Shown: piece by piece, positions 1-7,497 of the stretch
How the letters are laid out: the number at the start of each line of letters is the position of its first letter
Position numbering within the stretch: the stretch's first letter is position 1
NCBI GenBank assembly: GCA_937941745.1
Contig: CALDGV010000772.1
Span: 1 to 23,683 of the forward strand
Source: an uncultured Prosthecobacter sp.
GTDB taxonomy: Bacteria > Verrucomicrobiota > Verrucomicrobiia > Verrucomicrobiales > Verrucomicrobiaceae
DNA length: 23,683 bases
Direction of reading: 5' to 3'
Program-made: the position numbers and the translations under genes
The notes under the pieces: model-generated
Seen by the model: only the letters and a program-made list of their open reading frames with translations
Told to the model about the DNA's origin: nothing
Database searches by the model: none

Positions 1-188
1 TTGGTCGTCAAGATCGCGTCCCGGGCAAGCTGCGGCCCGGAGAGATGCTTGTCGGAGAACAGAGTGCGGAAGGGGATTGGTTTCCGCGAAATGGAAATGA
101 GAAAAGTGCCGGCCCAGTCTATGCCACCTCCCTGGCACTCCTCAGCCTGAGCGTGTATCACCACTTCCTGCCCATTTACCAAAAGTAG
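1..188 (+). CDS. 3' end of a prenyltransferase/squalene-cyclase-repeat protein (partial)
   Basis: An open frame enters from the left edge (codons in phase with base 3) and ends at TAG 186-188, giving about 61 residues. The visible C-terminus contains WFPRNGNEKSAGPVYATSLA followed by LLSLSVYHHFLPIYQK. A Gly-x-x-Tyr-Ala-Thr-x-hydrophobic-Leu pattern ending in YHHFLPIYQ is what I recognise from the last repeat of prenyltransferase/squalene-oxidase-like (alpha-alpha toroid) proteins common in Planctomycetes and Verrucomicrobia, whose substrates are mostly unknown. The N-terminus and any signal peptide lie outside the window. The family call rests on a short tail, so function stays open. Confidence 0.55.
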   Translation, partial: GRQDRVPGKLRPGEMLVGEQSAEGDWFPRNGNEKSAGPVYATSLALLSLSVYHHFLPIYQK

Positions 189-247
189 GTTTTCTTGCCT
201 GAAATGCCTTTGTGCGGCAGCGTGCTGACACTCACTCTTTTCTTTTT

Positions 248-898
248 GTGTTCCCAAGCATCACCAGCCATTCACCAGCCGTCAAAATCTGCGGAATCAC
301 TCAGGAGCAGCAGGCACGGGACATCATCGCTTTAGGAGCTGATGCCCTGGGGATCAATTTCTGGCCGAAATCAAAACGCTATCTTCCGATGCAGCAGGCA
401 GGCTGGCTGACATCCATTCATGGCCTCACCACCCTCGTGGCGGTTCTGGTCAACGCCGATGCCCACACGATTGATTCGCTGCTTGATCAGCGCCTGGTGC
501 ATATCCTGCAACTTCATGGGGATGAATCTCCTCAAAGGGTTGCCAGCCTCATGGAGAGAGGCGTCCCCGTAATCAAAGCCCTTGCCGTCAGAGACCGCGA
601 TTCTCTCCAGCAGATTGCGGATTATCCATGTGAAACCATTCTGCTGGATGCCTACAATCCGGGGCTTTATGGCGGCACTGGGGCGACCTTCCCATGGGAT
701 CTAGCCGTGATGGCCCGCGAACTTTTTCCGGACAAGCGCATTATTCTCTCCGGCGGGTTGACACCTGCAAATGTCCGCGAAGCCATTGAAGCCACCCACC
801 CTGCAGCAGTGGATGTAGCGAGTGGCGTGGAAAGCTCGCCTGGCATCAAGGATCTGAATCTCGTCACCGAGTTCATCCAGCAAGTGCGCAGCGCTTGA
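248..898 (+). CDS. trpF: Phosphoribosylanthranilate isomerase
   Basis: TrpF carries out the Amadori rearrangement of phosphoribosylanthranilate to CdRP in cytoplasmic tryptophan synthesis. It is a single (beta/alpha)8 barrel. Numbering from the upstream GTG at 212, the catalytic Cys is C27 in KICGIT and the general acid Asp is D146 in ILLDAY. Phosphate-binding loops are GGTG 154-157 and SGG 180-182, and the C-terminal signature is DVASGVESSPGIKD 201-214. The start is uncertain: no ATG is in frame. GTG 212 gives 228 residues, while GTG 248 gives 216 and leaves only a short lead before KICGIT, which suits the family (about 200-215), so I chose 248. Neither has a Shine-Dalgarno site. No other trp gene is visible. 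It converges on the cytochrome c peroxidase gene with 6 bp between stops. Confidence 0.95.
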   Translation: MFPSITSHSPAVKICGITQEQQARDIIALGADALGINFWPKSKRYLPMQQAGWLTSIHGLTTLVAVLVNADAHTIDSLLDQRLVHILQLHGDESPQRVASLMERGVPVIKALAVRDRDSLQQIADYPCETILLDAYNPGLYGGTGATFPWDLAVMARELFPDKRIILSGGLTPANVREAIEATHPAAVDVASGVESSPGIKDLNLVTEFIQQVRSA

Positions 899-904
899 TT
901 TCGC

Positions 905-2059
905 TTACTTGGCTCCCGGAACGGGCAATCCGCTGGGCACACGGTCAGGCATCTGCCGGTCATAGCTGTCGGTGTTCAGTGCCTCCAAAAATGCTGCGAT
1001 GGGAGCATGATCCTCAGGCTGCATGTTCAAATGCCGCAGCAGCGGATCCAGAGGCGGCAGAGTGCTAGTGTCTCCACCTTCCAAGGCCTCCGCCACATGG
1101 TCCATCAAACGATCATAAAAGATCAGTACTCCTTCGAGGGTAGGTTCACCCCCATGATGCATGTAAGGAGCCGTGTATTTCAAATTCCGCAGGCTGGGAG
1201 TCCGAAACTCAGTGCGTGACGAACTGCTGTCAGTCACTCCGATTGCATGCAGTTTGAAGTCCGAGAACATGGGGCCGTGATGGCACAAGGCACAACCAGC
1301 ACGACGAAAGACCTCCATCCCCACGATCTGAGCCTTGTTCATGGCCCTGGCATCACCTCGCATGAAGCGATCGAAAGGTGTGTCTGGCGTAATCAGCGTT
1401 CGTTCATAAGCCGCAATAGCCTCGGCGACCTTGCGTGGAGTGATCGCCCCTTCAAATCGGGCCACGTATTCGGGAATTCGGGCCAGCCTGTTCGTCATCT
1501 CGGACAAAGCCAGCTTTTCGGAACAGGCATCACCTCGCATTTCCTCGCGAGTGCGGATCGGCACGAGCGCCTGAGTTTCGAGGCCTTGGACGCGATTGTC
1601 CCAGAACATGGGAGCCAATGCAGGCTCATATTTTTGATCAAGCTGCAGCCCGTTGAAGGCCGCATTCAGAATGGTGGGGGTGTTTCTCAGCAAAGGAGGA
1701 AACCCTCCATCGATCACCTGCCTTCGTTCCGGGCCTAGTCCTCGGGCATGCACCCCCAGCGGAGTCGCCCGACCATCTGCCCACCCATAATCAGGGTGGT
1801 GGCAGGAGGCACAGGCCACGTCGCGCGTGGCTGAAAGGATGGGATCGAAAAAGAGCATCCTGCCCAGTTCCACTATCTGAACTGCATCCATCGGCAATGC
1901 GGCCGTGATGGGAAGTGCCCCCAGACGTGTGTCAGGCAGAGGCGACTCTTCAGCTGCAGTGATTGCAGTCCAACCCACCAAAGCTAGAAGGTGGTGGTGC
2001 AAGCGGCAAAAAACAGAGCGCATGGCCATGGAACGGTTCAAACGACGATCTCCATGCAT
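905..2059 (-). CDS. Di-haem cytochrome c peroxidase (CcpA/MauG family)
   Basis: A periplasmic di-haem protein of the bacterial cytochrome c peroxidase family, which reduces H2O2 with electrons from a small c-type cytochrome. Some relatives oxidise other substrates. Two haem-binding motifs are visible, CASCH (C83, C86, H87) and CALCH (C256, C259, H260), with a likely axial Met at M300 in PYMHHGG. The LFFDPILSATRDVACASCH and LRNTPTILNAAFNG segments are typical of the family, and 384 residues fits. A hydrophobic stretch at 22-36 ending in Ala-Ala is a probable Sec signal. ATG at 2059, 2029 or 2023 could start it; the last two give a more normal signal peptide. It is divergent from a haem-binding lipoprotein gene. 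Peroxidase activity is not proven, since many paralogues of this fold have other roles. Confidence 0.88.
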   Translation of the reverse strand: MHGDRRLNRSMAMRSVFCRLHHHLLALVGWTAITAAEESPLPDTRLGALPITAALPMDAVQIVELGRMLFFDPILSATRDVACASCHHPDYGWADGRATPLGVHARGLGPERRQVIDGGFPPLLRNTPTILNAAFNGLQLDQKYEPALAPMFWDNRVQGLETQALVPIRTREEMRGDACSEKLALSEMTNRLARIPEYVARFEGAITPRKVAEAIAAYERTLITPDTPFDRFMRGDARAMNKAQIVGMEVFRRAGCALCHHGPMFSDFKLHAIGVTDSSSSRTEFRTPSLRNLKYTAPYMHHGGEPTLEGVLIFYDRLMDHVAEALEGGDTSTLPPLDPLLRHLNMQPEDHAPIAAFLEALNTDSYDRQMPDRVPSGLPVPGAK

Positions 2060-2152
2060 TTGAAGGCTTTCACCAAGTCCAAGTCATTGGGCAACAATGA
2101 GGGCATAACATTCAAGCTTGGCCTTGCCCTGCATTTTGTGGAAATTGAAGCC

Positions 2153-2590
2153 ATGAAATCATTCGCCGCGCTTTTTGCTGCCACTTTGTTCGCAATCGTC
2201 ATCGCGATGGCAGTGCCCGGTTGTACCACGCCCCCATCCAAGCAGGACCTGGAGGCATTCCAACCGGTTCAGGCAGTTTTGGAAACCAACTGCGTTCATT
2301 GCCACGGCGACAACCGCCTCTCATCCATGCCCTCGATTCACGATTCCAATGCTTTGGCTAAGCTGGTCGGCACTGGCAAGTGGATCGTCCCAGGACGTCC
2401 GGAACAAAGCAGATTTTTCCAAGTGGTGACTTTTCCTGACCAAGTCCCGGGTGCCATGCCTCCAACCGGGCATGCCATCACATCTTCAGAAAGAGTCATC
2501 CTGCGCGAATGGATCTTGGAAGGTGCCTCGGTGCCTGCAGGTTCGAACATCATCTTTACTCCGCGTGGGAAAATGCCGCGCTCGGAATGA
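2153..2590 (+). CDS. Mono-haem c-type cytochrome lipoprotein
   Basis: A 145-residue exported protein. The first 23 residues are a hydrophobic signal ending in the lipobox VPGC (lipidated C24). A single haem motif CVHCH lies at 47-51, and MPPTGH at 102-107 supplies a plausible axial Met. The ETNCVHCHGD start and the REWILEGA end resemble the small cytochrome-c domains common in Planctomycetes and Verrucomicrobia. I start at ATG 2153, not further upstream, because the signal peptide begins exactly there; the extra upstream residues show no signal and overlap the promoter region of the divergent peroxidase gene. The pairing with a di-haem peroxidase suggests it may pass electrons to that enzyme, but this is inference. 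It converges with the next small gene. Confidence 0.85.
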   Translation: MKSFAALFAATLFAIVIAMAVPGCTTPPSKQDLEAFQPVQAVLETNCVHCHGDNRLSSMPSIHDSNALAKLVGTGKWIVPGRPEQSRFFQVVTFPDQVPGAMPPTGHAITSSERVILREWILEGASVPAGSNIIFTPRGKMPRSE

Positions 2591-2591
2591 A

Positions 2592-2837
2592 TCATCCCTT
2601 GAGCTGGATCTTGACCCTGTCGCCTTGATCGACAGGCGATTCACTTGAGGGAGCCTGAATCAGGCCAACCACATTGGAAGCCAGGATGTAGATGAGTGCT
2701 GCACCGATGGCTCCTCCGATCGCGATCAGGCGTCGCTGTCCGGCATTATCAGCCGATATCATGGTGTAGATGCGCAGACATATGAGTCCCCAAAGGAACG
2801 TGAGACAGGGGGCAACAAAATGCAGGTAGGATTCCAT
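2592..2837 (-). CDS. Small two-TM membrane protein, unknown function
   Basis: An 81-residue protein that I do not recognise. It has two hydrophobic helices, about residues 5-25 (FVAPCLTFLWGLICLRIYTM) and about 38-60 (LIAIGGAIGAALIYILASNV), joined by a short polar loop with Arg-Arg. The hydrophilic C-terminus ends VKIQLKG. It lies downstream of lpxA on the same strand after a 66-base gap and could share its transcript. The stop lies one base beyond the stop of the convergent cytochrome gene. It is kept as real because it fills the gap between lpxA and the cytochrome gene and has a sensible membrane pattern. Confidence 0.6.
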   Translation of the reverse strand: MESYLHFVAPCLTFLWGLICLRIYTMISADNAGQRRLIAIGGAIGAALIYILASNVVGLIQAPSSESPVDQGDRVKIQLKG

Positions 2838-2903
2838 TCCTCATCCTTGCGCAAACAAAGGGACGGCGTCACTCAAAAATCAATCTATCGGCGTGGTCAA
2901 AGC

Positions 2904-3701
2904 TCAGTCTTCTATACCGACCTCGCCTCGCCAAGGGCAGATTCCACGCTTGGAGGGGGCACTGGCAAATTCAAGCAGTCGTGCGGCCGGTTCCTGCCAC
3001 TGCTTCTGCCGTGCCAGGTCCACAGCCTGAGACAAGTTCTTGCCGGAACAGAACAGCAGCTTGAACAAGTCCTTGATGGCGCCACGCTCTTGGGCGGAAA
3101 AGCCCTGCCTGCGCAGTCCAATGACATTAAGACCGGTAATGCGATTGGTGCGCATGGCGGCGCAGAAATGTGGAACATCCTTTCCAAAACTGCCATTTCC
3201 CTGAATGACGCATGAGTCTCCGATGCGAATGAACTGGTGAAAAACTGCACCTCCGCCGATGAACGTGTTGTTGCCGACCTGAATATGTCCAGCCAGCAGA
3301 CAGGCATTGGCGAGAATGTTGCGGTCTCCCAACCTGACATCATGAGCGAGATGAACTCCGACCATGAGGAAGTTACCGTCGCCCAACCGGGTGTCGCTGC
3401 CGGATTTGCTGCCGCGGTGAATCGTCACATGTTCACGGATGATGTTCCCCTTCCCGATCACCACACCACTGTCAGTTTCCGTTTTGAAATGAATATCCTG
3501 GGGATCAGAGCCAATCACAGCCGCCCTGCCGATCACGCAGCCTTCGCCAATCTCCACCCTGCCGATGATTTGCGCATTTGCCTCAACCTTCACTCCAGCA
3601 TGAATATGAACGGGGCCATCAATGATCACATATGGTCCTATTTCGACCGAAGGGTCGAGTTTGGCTGAGGAATGAATAAGAGCAGTCGGATGAACGGGCA
3701 T
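2904..3701 (-). CDS. lpxA: Acyl-ACP--UDP-N-acetylglucosamine O-acyltransferase
   Basis: LpxA catalyses the first step of lipid A synthesis, transferring a 3-hydroxyacyl chain from ACP to the 3-OH of UDP-GlcNAc in the cytoplasm. It is 265 residues (E. coli 262) and built from left-handed beta-helix hexapeptide repeats at 1-185 (PSVEIG, AQIIGR, CVIGRA and so on) with a helical C-terminus. The catalytic His is H120 in GVHLAHDV, matching E. coli H125; H117, H139 (LAGH) and H155 (VHQF) match H122, H144 and H160. The chain-length position equivalent to E. coli G173 is G168, which by analogy favours a long (about C14) hydroxyacyl chain. It follows the lipoprotein gene at 3752-4372 on the same strand after 50 bases. 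No lpxD, fabZ or lpxB is nearby, unlike the proteobacterial cluster. Confidence 0.96.
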   Translation of the reverse strand: MPVHPTALIHSSAKLDPSVEIGPYVIIDGPVHIHAGVKVEANAQIIGRVEIGEGCVIGRAAVIGSDPQDIHFKTETDSGVVIGKGNIIREHVTIHRGSKSGSDTRLGDGNFLMVGVHLAHDVRLGDRNILANACLLAGHIQVGNNTFIGGGAVFHQFIRIGDSCVIQGNGSFGKDVPHFCAAMRTNRITGLNVIGLRRQGFSAQERGAIKDLFKLLFCSGKNLSQAVDLARQKQWQEPAARLLEFASAPSKRGICPWRGEVGIED

Positions 3702-3751
3702 GGAAGGTTATCCCGCAGCCCGCTTTTGCCTGCAAATGGAAACCTAGCTAG

Positions 3752-4372
3752 TCAGTCCGGCGCGCGCATCAATTCAAGAAGCTTGGATCGGTCTATTTGC
3801 GGAGGAGCGGGAGGCTTGCTGCTGGGGCTTCGCGGCTTGGTAGAGGGCGCACGAACGATTTTTGGGGGAGCTGTCTTCTGCTGCGGGGCAGGCGTTTTTT
3901 TCACGCCCCCCCCTGTTGTGGAAAATTCCTGAATCGGACCAGCTGTTCGAATCAAATACGGGCCCTCGAAAAGCAACTGGACCCCGTCAATCACTGCCCT
4001 GGATGTTGTGCTCTGACCGAGGTAAAGGAGCCCCTCTTTTTTGACCACAAAGCGTCCACGAGCTTCAGCGTGATGGTCATTCAGGAGGATTTCGTCCGCC
4101 TTGGCCTGGATTGGAGGATAGCTGTTCTTAAAGAAAATCGCCCCATTCAAAGCTAACTGAGAATCGCGCCCATCACGATCCTGGGCAGGCTGCAGTTGTC
4201 CGCCTCGAAGCGTGGCAATGCCACGCTGAACGACCGCCGGATATCGCTTGGATAGTTGGAGCGCATTCTGAGCGAATTCAGCAGGCTGGGAAGCGGCAGG
4301 TGGCGGCTGATTGTTGCAGCTGGTGATGCTAAAAGACAGGGCGATAAACAAGAGACTGCGAGGCAAGGGCAT
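3752..4372 (-). CDS. Lipoprotein with possible LptC/OstA-like fold and Pro-rich tail
   Basis: A 206-residue lipoprotein: signal peptide 1-18 and lipobox ITSC (C19). A Gln/Pro-rich linker follows, then a beta-rich region at about 45-145 with repeated short strands (AKADEILLNDHHAEARGRF, VQLLFEGPYLI). A low-complexity Pro/Lys/Ser tail lies at about 158-192, and the helix SKLLELM near the C-terminus. The ADEILLNDHHAEARGR pattern reminds me of the repeated strands of OstA/LptC-type proteins in LPS transport, and the gene lies just upstream of lpxA in the same direction. That makes an envelope lipopolysaccharide role plausible but unproven. I do not recognise a specific family with certainty. Confidence 0.7.
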   Translation of the reverse strand: MPLPRSLLFIALSFSITSCNNQPPPAASQPAEFAQNALQLSKRYPAVVQRGIATLRGGQLQPAQDRDGRDSQLALNGAIFFKNSYPPIQAKADEILLNDHHAEARGRFVVKKEGLLYLGQSTTSRAVIDGVQLLFEGPYLIRTAGPIQEFSTTGGGVKKTPAPQQKTAPPKIVRAPSTKPRSPSSKPPAPPQIDRSKLLELMRAPD

Positions 4373-4485
4373 TGTCAGAGGTTGGGGGACAGAACATACG
4401 ACAGATGAACTGCAAGCTGTCAGATTTCACGCCTCGTGATCACAGCGAGCTTGATAGCGCCCATCTCTTTTGATCCATTCGTCCC

Positions 4486-5523
4486 ATGAGAAATGCGCTT
4501 TTTGCCTTCATCGGATTATTTTTGCAGCTTGGGTTAGTTCCTGAATTGAAAGCCCAATCAGAAAAGGCGTGCTACTTCGATGAGACAACCATGAGGTATC
4601 TTACACTGGAGAAGTCGGACTTTGGCAGCATGAGCATCCAGGTGCGATTCGCTGGAGATCCCGGATCCATGGCTCTTTGGGTTGGCAACGGAGTGAAAAA
4701 AGACAAGACCTTGCATTTCGCACGCAGCGCTGGCGAAGGAGAAGATCGTGGCGTAGCTTTCGTGGCTGAGATCGCCGAGTCCAAAGTTGAAATCCGGTTC
4801 AAGGAAGGCCAAAAGGCACCGCAAGATGCTGGCATTAATGGTGTTTACAAACGCATCAGTGAAACCAAGCAGGCCCAGTTGGCCAAAAAAGAGTTTCAGG
4901 CCGCAAATGAACGACTTTCAACCGCATTGAAGGCTGCCGGAAAATCGTGGCAAGCCGCAGACCGTTGGGCTTTGAACCTTTGGAAAGAACAATGGCCCCT
5001 GCTTCGCGAACGCTGGACAAGCCTCGCCCCATCCGCCTCGCTTTCTTCAGCCCCAGCAGAAAAGCTCCCGACCAAACCGCAGGAACCAGGCACTGAGATG
5101 TGGCTGAAATTGGCTCAGGCAACTGCCAGAGGCTATATTTTTATCGAAACACTTCCTGACCCCAAAACACCCACTGGATGGGATGGCGAGTACGATGACA
5201 TGGGCGGTGGCCACGCCAGTTTAAGATTGGGGAGAGACGGAAAACTGCGAGTCAGCCTGAGTTCTCAGCGCCTGTCAGCAGGTGAGCCATCGACTATTGA
5301 CGGGGTGATCCCGCCCCAGAAGCTAAGTTCTGGCAAAAACGGTGAACTAACCGCTGTATTGGAATTTCAGGATGCCGACAGCGTGGTTCCCAAAAAGCCA
5401 CTGCGCATCACCCTCACCAAAGCCGGCCATTATCTGCAAATTGAAACAGAAGATGCCCAGCCTCATGTAGGCTTGAACTGGCTTGATGGGGTGTATCGAG
5501 GATCACCCGTGCCTCAAGAGTGA
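4486..5523 (+). CDS. Secreted protein with two similar beta domains, unknown function
   Basis: A 345-residue exported protein that I do not recognise. The signal peptide is about 1-23, ending ELKAQ. A beta-rich domain at about 26-125 ends in AGINGVYKRIS. A charged helical segment at about 126-190 is followed by a Ser/Pro/Ala linker at about 181-200. A second beta-rich domain at about 225-340 ends in VGLNWLDGVYRGS. The two domains share length, strand pattern and the closing Gly-hydrophobic-Asn...Gly-Val-Tyr-Arg/Lys motif, suggesting an internal duplication. It is transcribed away from the lipoprotein/lpxA group and converges with the coiled-coil pair. It has no catalytic signature, so a binding or structural role is possible. 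Confidence 0.7.
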   Translation: MRNALFAFIGLFLQLGLVPELKAQSEKACYFDETTMRYLTLEKSDFGSMSIQVRFAGDPGSMALWVGNGVKKDKTLHFARSAGEGEDRGVAFVAEIAESKVEIRFKEGQKAPQDAGINGVYKRISETKQAQLAKKEFQAANERLSTALKAAGKSWQAADRWALNLWKEQWPLLRERWTSLAPSASLSSAPAEKLPTKPQEPGTEMWLKLAQATARGYIFIETLPDPKTPTGWDGEYDDMGGGHASLRLGRDGKLRVSLSSQRLSAGEPSTIDGVIPPQKLSSGKNGELTAVLEFQDADSVVPKKPLRITLTKAGHYLQIETEDAQPHVGLNWLDGVYRGSPVPQE

Positions 5524-5555
5524 ACGGCTAAAAAGACGCCAGCAAGAGCCTGGCC

Positions 5556-6035
5556 TCAAAAAGAATAGAGAAACTTTCCTCGCAGCTCCTGAGGCAGTTC
5601 GTTGGGCTGTATTTTGACAATCCCTGAGGTTGTTGCGACTGAAAGACCTGAATCATCCAACTTCATGACCCTTACTGAACCCAGATCACGACCACTCATC
5701 AGCTTAATAGGGAGAGTCTGACCGACAAATCGCTGCCTCAGCAATGCCAGAGCAGCCTTTTTTTCCTCCGTTGCAACACGGGCAGCTTGCTGAACGGATT
5801 TGGTTTTGCTTTGAAGCTCGGCCAGCTCGGCTCTTTTTGCCGTGATTTTGGATTTGATGTTCATCATGCCGCTCATGGCCTGAAACTCCTGGCGCTTGGA
5901 GGCAAGGTTCTGCTCGAGCTGAGCCAGTTGCTGGCTAGCTGCCTCAAGACCTTCCGTCAACTCTGCTTTCTGGTGGTAGAAAAACCAGGCCGTGAATCCG
6001 CCTGCAAATACCAAGAGTGCGATGAAATTTTTCAT
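5556..6035 (-). CDS. Membrane-anchored coiled-coil protein with C-terminal beta module
   Basis: 159 residues. An N-terminal membrane anchor at about 4-20 is followed by a long coiled coil at about 22-102 rich in Ala, Glu, Gln, Lys and Leu. A small beta module lies at about 103-156, containing GQTLPIKLMSGRDLGSVRV and IVKIQPNELPQELRGKF. A Gly-containing strand pattern ending in ELP..L+..F recurs, as I recall, at the ends of many verrucomicrobial proteins, but I cannot name the family. It follows the coiled-coil lipoprotein gene by 22 bases on the same strand, so the two are probably co-transcribed. A guess is that the two helical rods interact in the periplasm. Confidence 0.72.
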   Translation of the reverse strand: MKNFIALLVFAGGFTAWFFYHQKAELTEGLEAASQQLAQLEQNLASKRQEFQAMSGMMNIKSKITAKRAELAELQSKTKSVQQAARVATEEKKAALALLRQRFVGQTLPIKLMSGRDLGSVRVMKLDDSGLSVATTSGIVKIQPNELPQELRGKFLYSF

Positions 6036-6057
6036 GGGATAATGCTGGTGGAGTCGA

Positions 6058-6423
6058 TTACTCGGCAGATTTGGCTTTGATCATGCCGATGTCCTTTTGA
6101 ATTTGAGCCAGGATCATTTCGGCATCTTTCAACTGGCCTTGCGCCTGTGTGATTTGGTTCTCAGTGGCGACCAAATCAGCCGCGAGGAGGCCTGCGTAGT
6201 TTTTTGCGGCCGCAACCCCAACCCCCATGGAGGCAGGAATTTCCTTCCTAAAATCGGCCATTTTTTGATCCATCTGAAAACTTTCCTGCTGCAGCGCCTT
6301 CAAGCGGGCATTCTGAGCATCAAGTTCCTTTTGCAGTGCTTGGTTCTCTTTGCAGCCACACAAAGTCAAGCTGAACACTGACACTAGAAGAAGACGGCTT
6401 GTGAGTAACATTTGGTGGTGCAT
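6058..6423 (-). CDS. Small coiled-coil lipoprotein
   Basis: 121 residues from ATG 6423, or 117 from ATG 6411. The open frame runs further upstream to 6843, but that part is antisense to the hydrolase gene and has no signal peptide; the signal (LLLVSVFSLTLCGC) begins right after 6411. The lipobox is LCGC with lipidated C24 in the longer form; a Cys two before the modified Cys is unusual. The mature part is mostly helix with heptad-like patterns (ALQKELDAQNARLKALQQ, later LKDAEMILAQIQKDIGM). It is the first gene of a two-gene unit with the membrane-anchored coiled-coil protein. A 15-bp palindrome lies directly upstream. The size and form recall Lpp-like or LysM-less murein lipoproteins, but I see no real sequence match. 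Confidence 0.68.
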   Translation of the reverse strand: MHHQMLLTSRLLLVSVFSLTLCGCKENQALQKELDAQNARLKALQQESFQMDQKMADFRKEIPASMGVGVAAAKNYAGLLAADLVATENQITQAQGQLKDAEMILAQIQKDIGMIKAKSAE

Positions 6424-6428
6424 AAGGA

Positions 6429-6443
6429 CCGTAATTATTACGG
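6429..6443. promoter_or_regulatory. Perfect 15-bp palindrome in a divergent intergenic region
   Basis: CCGTAAT-T-ATTACGG is a perfect inverted repeat with a one-base centre, AT-rich against GC-rich surroundings. It lies 5 bases upstream of the longer start of the coiled-coil lipoprotein gene and 106 bases upstream of the hydrolase start. Symmetry and position suit a repressor or activator binding site, most simply controlling the minus-strand gene. As RNA it would be a hairpin with too small a loop, so DNA binding is more likely. No regulator gene is next to it. Confidence 0.45.
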
Positions 6444-6549
6444 AGAGTAGCCAATTAGCCGGGCGGGTGTCAATCCTTGACGCCACAGAGGAAAAGAGGT
6501 TGCTGATACCTGCCAGATTCGTAACAGTCCCAGCTTCTGCCACGCACCC

Positions 6550-7419
6550 ATGGAAATTCCCGGAGATGGTCACCCTCGAACTTTGCCGCTCGATCGCAAT
6601 CGCGAGCTGCTCAAGACCGCCCGAGAGGAGATCTACAAGACGATTGGGGACATTCATCTGCCTGTTTACATCTGGGAGCCTCCGGCAGAAAAAGCACCTC
6701 CCTACCCAAGGTCTGTTGCAGCTTTCTTTTTCAGCAGTGGATGGGATCAGGGGCAGGTTGCTCAATTCGCTCCTCATTGTGTTTATTTTGCTTCGCGAGG
6801 CATGGTAACCATGGCTTTCGATTACCGCGTAGCCAGCCGTCATCGGGCCGGCCCGCTTGAAGCGATTGCGGATGCCCGCTCAGCCATGCGGTGGCTGCGC
6901 ATCAATGCAGTGGAGCTTGGAATCAACCCAGGCAAGATCGTCGGCATCGGTGGCAGTGGCGGTGCTCATGCCATCACATCCGCCGCGATGTTAAAAGCGT
7001 TCGATGACCCTTCTGAGACGGCGTCTGTGAGCCCGGTTCCCAATGCTCTCGTCTTGTTCAATCCAGTTCTCGACACCTCCAAAAAGGGATTCGGCCTGGA
7101 TCGCTTCCCTGACGCAGGTATGGCGAAAGAGGCCAACCTGATTCGTGCCATCGATAAAGGGTTGCCCCCCATGCTGGTCATGCATGGCACAGCGGATCGC
7201 GTGGTTCCTTTTGCCGGCAGCTATGAATTTGCCCGCAAGAGTTCAAAAAAGAAAAATCTCTGTCGCCTCATCGAGTTCGAAGGCCAGGGGCACGGGTTCT
7301 TCAACTTTAACCTCTCATTCGAGATGTATGAAGCCACCCTCATGTCCATGGATGAATTCTTTGTGGAACTGGGCTTCATTGAACCTGACCCTGAGGCAGG
7401 CCTTGGTAAGTTTGATTGA
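6550..7419 (+). CDS. Alpha/beta hydrolase (esterase/BD-FAE-like)
   Basis: 289 residues with the alpha/beta-hydrolase fold. The nucleophile elbow is GIGGSGGAH with S136, the acid is D216 in HGTADRVVPF, and the base is H248 in GQGHGFFN. The DYRVASRH segment at 91-98 followed by ADARSAMRWLR is typical of the acetyl-xylan-esterase/BD-FAE and Abhydrolase_3 groups. Those esterases remove acyl groups from small esters or plant polysaccharides. The usual HGGG oxyanion motif is replaced by FFFSSGWDQG at 59-68. No signal peptide is seen, so it is probably cytoplasmic, or the true start is further upstream. ATG 6550 has no Shine-Dalgarno site. It is followed by the SWIB gene after 78 bases. The substrate is unknown. 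Confidence 0.85.
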   Translation: MEIPGDGHPRTLPLDRNRELLKTAREEIYKTIGDIHLPVYIWEPPAEKAPPYPRSVAAFFFSSGWDQGQVAQFAPHCVYFASRGMVTMAFDYRVASRHRAGPLEAIADARSAMRWLRINAVELGINPGKIVGIGGSGGAHAITSAAMLKAFDDPSETASVSPVPNALVLFNPVLDTSKKGFGLDRFPDAGMAKEANLIRAIDKGLPPMLVMHGTADRVVPFAGSYEFARKSSKKKNLCRLIEFEGQGHGFFNFNLSFEMYEATLMSMDEFFVELGFIEPDPEAGLGKFD

Positions 7420-7488
7420 GGAACGGCCTTCGGCGGCGGCAAAATTCTTTCATCAGGTATTGACCCTGCCTGAGGAAACTGCCAGCAT

Positions 7489-7493
7489 GGAGG
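7489..7493 (+). promoter_or_regulatory. Shine-Dalgarno site of the SWIB gene
   Basis: GGAGG lies four bases before ATG 7498. It is one of the few clear ribosome-binding sites in the window and fixes the start of the SWIB-domain gene. Confidence 0.7.
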
Positions 7494-7497
7494 TCCT

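Noticed and set aside
1247..1738. A 163-codon plus-strand ORF opposite the peroxidase
   Set aside because: It is antisense to the haem-binding gene and has no signal or domain.
5538..5554. GCCAG/CTGGC stem between convergent genes
   Set aside because: It has only 5 bp and no T tract next to it, so it is weak support for a terminator.
6424..6843. A 140-codon N-terminal extension of the coiled-coil lipoprotein
   Set aside because: It would bury the signal peptide mid-protein, is antisense to the hydrolase, and crosses the palindrome.
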